Shown piece after piece: positions 61,683 through 64,000 of a DNA stretch of 64,000 nt. Position 1 is the first letter of the stretch; every line of letters starts with the position of its first letter. The notes under the pieces were generated by a model that had not been told where the DNA came from, made no database searches, and was given only the letters and a program-made list of their open reading frames with translations. The stretch comes from Paulinella micropora (taxonomy: Eukaryota; Cercozoa; Imbricatea; Euglyphida), in NCBI GenBank assembly GCA_009731375.1, contig BJOX01000086.1:924387-988386 (forward strand), read 5' to 3'. The position numbers and the translations under genes were made by a program.

Positions 61683-61756
61683 CCAACCACCTCCTCTTCC
61701 CGTGGGGTGCCATACTGTGCACCCCTCCATAATAATAATAATAATAATAGTAATAG

Positions 61757-61862
61757 GCTTCCTCAGACTATAGCATCAGATCCAGATCCTGGACATGTGC
61801 CTCCATAATAATAGTAATAATAATAATAATATTGCTAATGATAAATGCTAATGATGATGATG

Positions 61863-61910
<48 letters not shown>

Positions 61911-61978
61911 GTGCTTCTCTGTCAATGGCTGATGCATTTCTGCACATGCGCCTCCATCGTCTCACCCGNNNNNNNNNN

Positions 61979-62014
<36 letters not shown>

Positions 62015-62160
62015 TAATAATAATAATAATAATAGTGCTTCTATGTCAATGGCAGATGCAAATCTGCACATGTGCCTCCAGCGTCTCACCCGCGAGGGGA
62101 GTACGAAGATTTGACCGATACTACTGACACCTCCGCAGGGCAGCTCCAAGCCTTCCAGAC
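61757..62160 (-). repeat. Cluster of three SINE-like units in AAT microsatellite
   Basis: The 52-bp unit at 61757-61806, the CAATGGCTGATGC unit at 61911-61968 (cut by N at 61969-61978) and its relative at 62034-62160, each separated by (AAT)n. The last contains the fuller 5' part through TGTCTGGAAGGC. Confidence 0.75.
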
Positions 62161-62189
62161 AGACATACCTTCAAAGAAAACATACTTTG

Positions 62190-62265
62190 AAAATACTGGC
62201 ACCGACGGGAATCGAACTGGCGACAGGGCCCAGATGGTATTGAACTTGACCACTGGGCTATAAAA
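62190..62265 (-). repeat. tRNA-like sequence, probable tRNA-derived SINE head
   Basis: Minus strand TATAGCCCAGTGGTCAAG resembles an RNA polymerase III A box, and 30-odd bases later CCAGTTCGATTCCCGTC a B box. A full cloverleaf is not apparent, and it lies in the TTA-tailed repeat cluster, so a SINE head or tRNA pseudogene is likelier than a working tRNA gene. Confidence 0.5.
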
Positions 62266-62344
62266 ATAATAATAGTAATAGTAATAGTAATAATAACAAG
62301 GGGCTGCGCCAACACCTGGAAGGATGGTATGCGGTGCGCTTCGC

Positions 62345-62348
62345 GCAT

Positions 62349-62379
<31 letters not shown>

Positions 62380-62390
62380 TNNNNNNNNNN
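62345..62390. other. Poly-C and assembly gap
   Basis: About 29 C then N at 62381-62390. Confidence 0.97.
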
Positions 62391-62740
62391 CCTTGGAGCA
62401 ACCTCAGCCATTCATTTTGGCACTACTTTGTCATTACATTCGAAATTCATAATTTCAACTATATCCCTAAAAAAAGAGCTCGTGACAAGCTTGCGAAAAC
62501 ACAAAGAATCAGCCTCTAAGCCCCTCTGGCACAACTCTTAGAGCCTTGGAGCATTCTCAGCCATTCATTTTGGTACTACTTTGCCAGAATCTTCGTAGAT
62601 CTCTATTTCAACTGGTTCACTACCTAGAGCGCGTCCCGAGGTTGTGAAAACAAAAAAAGCAGTCTCTCAACCCTTCTGGCACAACTCTGGAAGCTCTGGA
62701 GCATTCTCAGCCATTCATTTTTCGTGCCAGCTAATTCGCT
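62391..62740. repeat. 152-bp tandem repeat, about 2.3 copies
   Basis: TTGGAGCA(A/T)(C/T)CTCAGCCATTCATTT recurs at 62393, 62545 and about 62696, with GGCACAACTCT and CTTGCGAAAACA-like words between. No coding potential. Confidence 0.8.
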
Positions 62741-63229
62741 TGGGGTACATACAATTGCGGAACTGGGTTCCCGGGGGGGGGGGGGGCATCCGGACCCCCC
62801 CCCACCTTCCACAGTCGATAGAGTACGTTCACTTGCAGGAGGTAACCGGCAAGCACTCCCCAAAAAACAAGGAATTTTGGCATTCAGGACACTCCACTAA
62901 AGCAAATATTTGGGCGAGTTAAAAAAAAAAATTACGTTAGCATCAACATCGAGTCTGGGGCTAGCCACCCTGCAAATATGAGCTCCCAACTCCTCCTGGT
63001 GTCCACAAACCATGATTTACGGGGACAGGGATGCGAAAATGCGGGAAGGGGGGGGGGGTACACAATTTTCATTTTCGCCCTCCCTCAAACCCCCCACCCC
63101 CTACTCCTAACAAATTTCAAGGATAATAATACAACAACAACAACAGTAACATACCAAGGGTGATTAGCGCCAGGTGTGCCCAGCGCCAGATATGCTGAAG
63201 CCCAAGTCTGCAACAAAACATGTTCTGCA
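62741..63229. other. Intergenic stretch, nothing recognised
   Basis: Contains a poly-G/poly-C stretch near 62772-62805 and a short AAC run at 63130. No gene. Confidence 0.5.
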
Positions 63230-63418
63230 GAAGAAGAAGAAGAAGAAGAAGAAGAAGAAGAAGAAGAAGGAGGAGGAGGAGGAGGAGGAGGAGAAGGTGA
63301 AGGAGGAGGAGGAGGAAAAGGAGGAGAAGGAGGAGAAGAAGAGAAGAAGAAAAAGAGAAGAAGGAGAAGAAGAAGAAGAAGAAGAAGAAGAAGAAGAAGA
63401 AGAAGAAGAAGGAGAAAT
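63230..63418. repeat. GAA/GGA microsatellite
   Basis: (GAA)n, (GGA)n, (GAA)n over about 190 bp. Glu-, Lys- and Arg-rich ORFs are spurious. Confidence 0.95.
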
Positions 63419-63707
63419 ACCAGGTAGAAAGCGCGAACGGTTTTGTCCCAGGACTGGTCATCCAAGTGCATGAGAATCTTTCGCAGCGCTAAGAAGAAAA
63501 CCAGCATCAACAACACAACGCACACTGAATTATCACTGACGACAAGGTGCAACAGCTTATGCGAAACTGTCCAAGAGAAACACATGCAAAAAATGTCCGG
63601 CTTACCAAACCACAGGGTCACACCATGCAAACAAAAGAAAGCGTTGTCCTACATCAATAGACACATGTACATGAATATTTTGTGCCCTGTCTAGAAGAAG
63701 CTGCCGT

Positions 63708-63712
63708 CTGTC

Positions 63713-63772
<60 letters not shown>

Positions 63773-63792
63773 TGACTACTATGACTACTATG

Positions 63793-63856
<64 letters not shown>

Positions 63857-63898
63857 TGAATACTACTACTACTACTACTATACTGATACTACTACTGA
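63708..63898. repeat. CTA microsatellite
   Basis: (CTA)n with ATGACTACT interruptions over about 190 bp. Confidence 0.95.
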
Positions 63899-64000
63899 CT
63901 GACAGGTGTTGCAGCGGAGGAATTCAAACCGACAGAAGAAAAGCGAGACGAGGTAATACTAAATTGGAAATTTATATCATCAACATCAACAACAGCAGCA

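Noticed and set aside
61203-61730. 175-codon minus-strand ORF with repeated CCCVGSEA-like motifs
   Set aside because: It is produced by the 25-bp tandem repeat.
63085-63630. 181-codon minus-strand ORF and the Glu/Lys-rich plus ORFs
   Set aside because: They cover the GAA/GGA microsatellite; flanking parts show no domain or splice support.

Overview
This is nuclear DNA from a repeat-rich eukaryote. It shows GT-AG introns (52-504 nt), Ty3/gypsy and Ty1/copia retrotransposons, piggyBac-like and Tc1/mariner-like DNA transposons, a tRNA-like SINE head and very abundant microsatellites. No operons, plasmid or phage genes are seen. I cannot place the species. The sequence is a scaffold: runs of N occur at 11038-11470, 13001-13376, 14072-14081, 14679-15465, 30670-30679, 45278-45287, 56555-56564, 58425-58700, 60083-60208, 60370-60417, 61969-61978 and 62381-62390, several of them beside poly-G or poly-C.

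Layout. 1-1.35 kb: microsatellite. 1.78-8.96 kb: a 5'-truncated, internally deleted copy of a Ty3/gypsy element (minus strand). 9.35-11 kb: exons of at least one unrecognised host gene (Gly/Gln-rich) and the end of a Lys/Ala-rich protein. 12.56-16.19 kb: a satellite of about 165-180 bp units. 17.95-28.16 kb: a nearly full-length second gypsy copy with a 218-bp 5' LTR, PBS, a long gag, protease, RT, RNase H, integrase and PPT. 28.3-31.5 kb: a decayed piggyBac-like transposase, its end duplicated across a gap. 31.9-35.4 kb: a multi-exon host gene whose introns are full of GTAT/TA microsatellite. 36-39.3 kb: microsatellites and a 13-bp minisatellite. 38.7-40.2 kb: a decayed, intron-bearing Tc1/mariner transposase. 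41.7-42.8 kb: an unidentified ORF. 42.95-48.4 kb: palindromic GATGATG-type arrays surrounding a two-exon zinc-ribbon gene and an 825-bp insertion flanked by TTAA. 48.69-55.33 kb: a complete copia element (293-bp LTRs, 5-bp target duplication) carrying a MYND finger. 55.3-57.4 kb: a gag-protease retroelement remnant. 57.6-57.9 kb: a foldback MITE. 58.8-59.4 kb: a two-exon host gene fragment. 59.7-62.3 kb: a cluster of short TTA-tailed SINE-like repeats. 62.4-64 kb: tandem repeats and microsatellites.

How the pieces relate. The 3' LTR of the second gypsy copy is split. Its first 131 bp lie at 17954-18084, and its last 87 bp lie on the other strand at 57383-57469, ending exactly where a CAGC target duplication matches the flank of the 5' LTR. 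Inverting 17954-57382 restores a 218-bp LTR, so the window appears to carry a 39.4-kb inversion (or an assembly inversion) with both breakpoints defined to the base. In the restored order the gypsy element sits just upstream of the piggyBac gene. The copia element in turn is inserted, with CATAG duplication, into sequence contiguous with the gag-protease remnant.

Points of biology worth checking: a conserved UGA-CUA-G readthrough context at the gypsy gag/pol boundary; a CCCH finger plus RGG box in that Gag; apparent loss of the protease Asp in both gypsy copies; a copia primer site matching the initiator tRNA-Met anticodon loop with the gag AUG inside it; and a MYND finger in a copia polyprotein.
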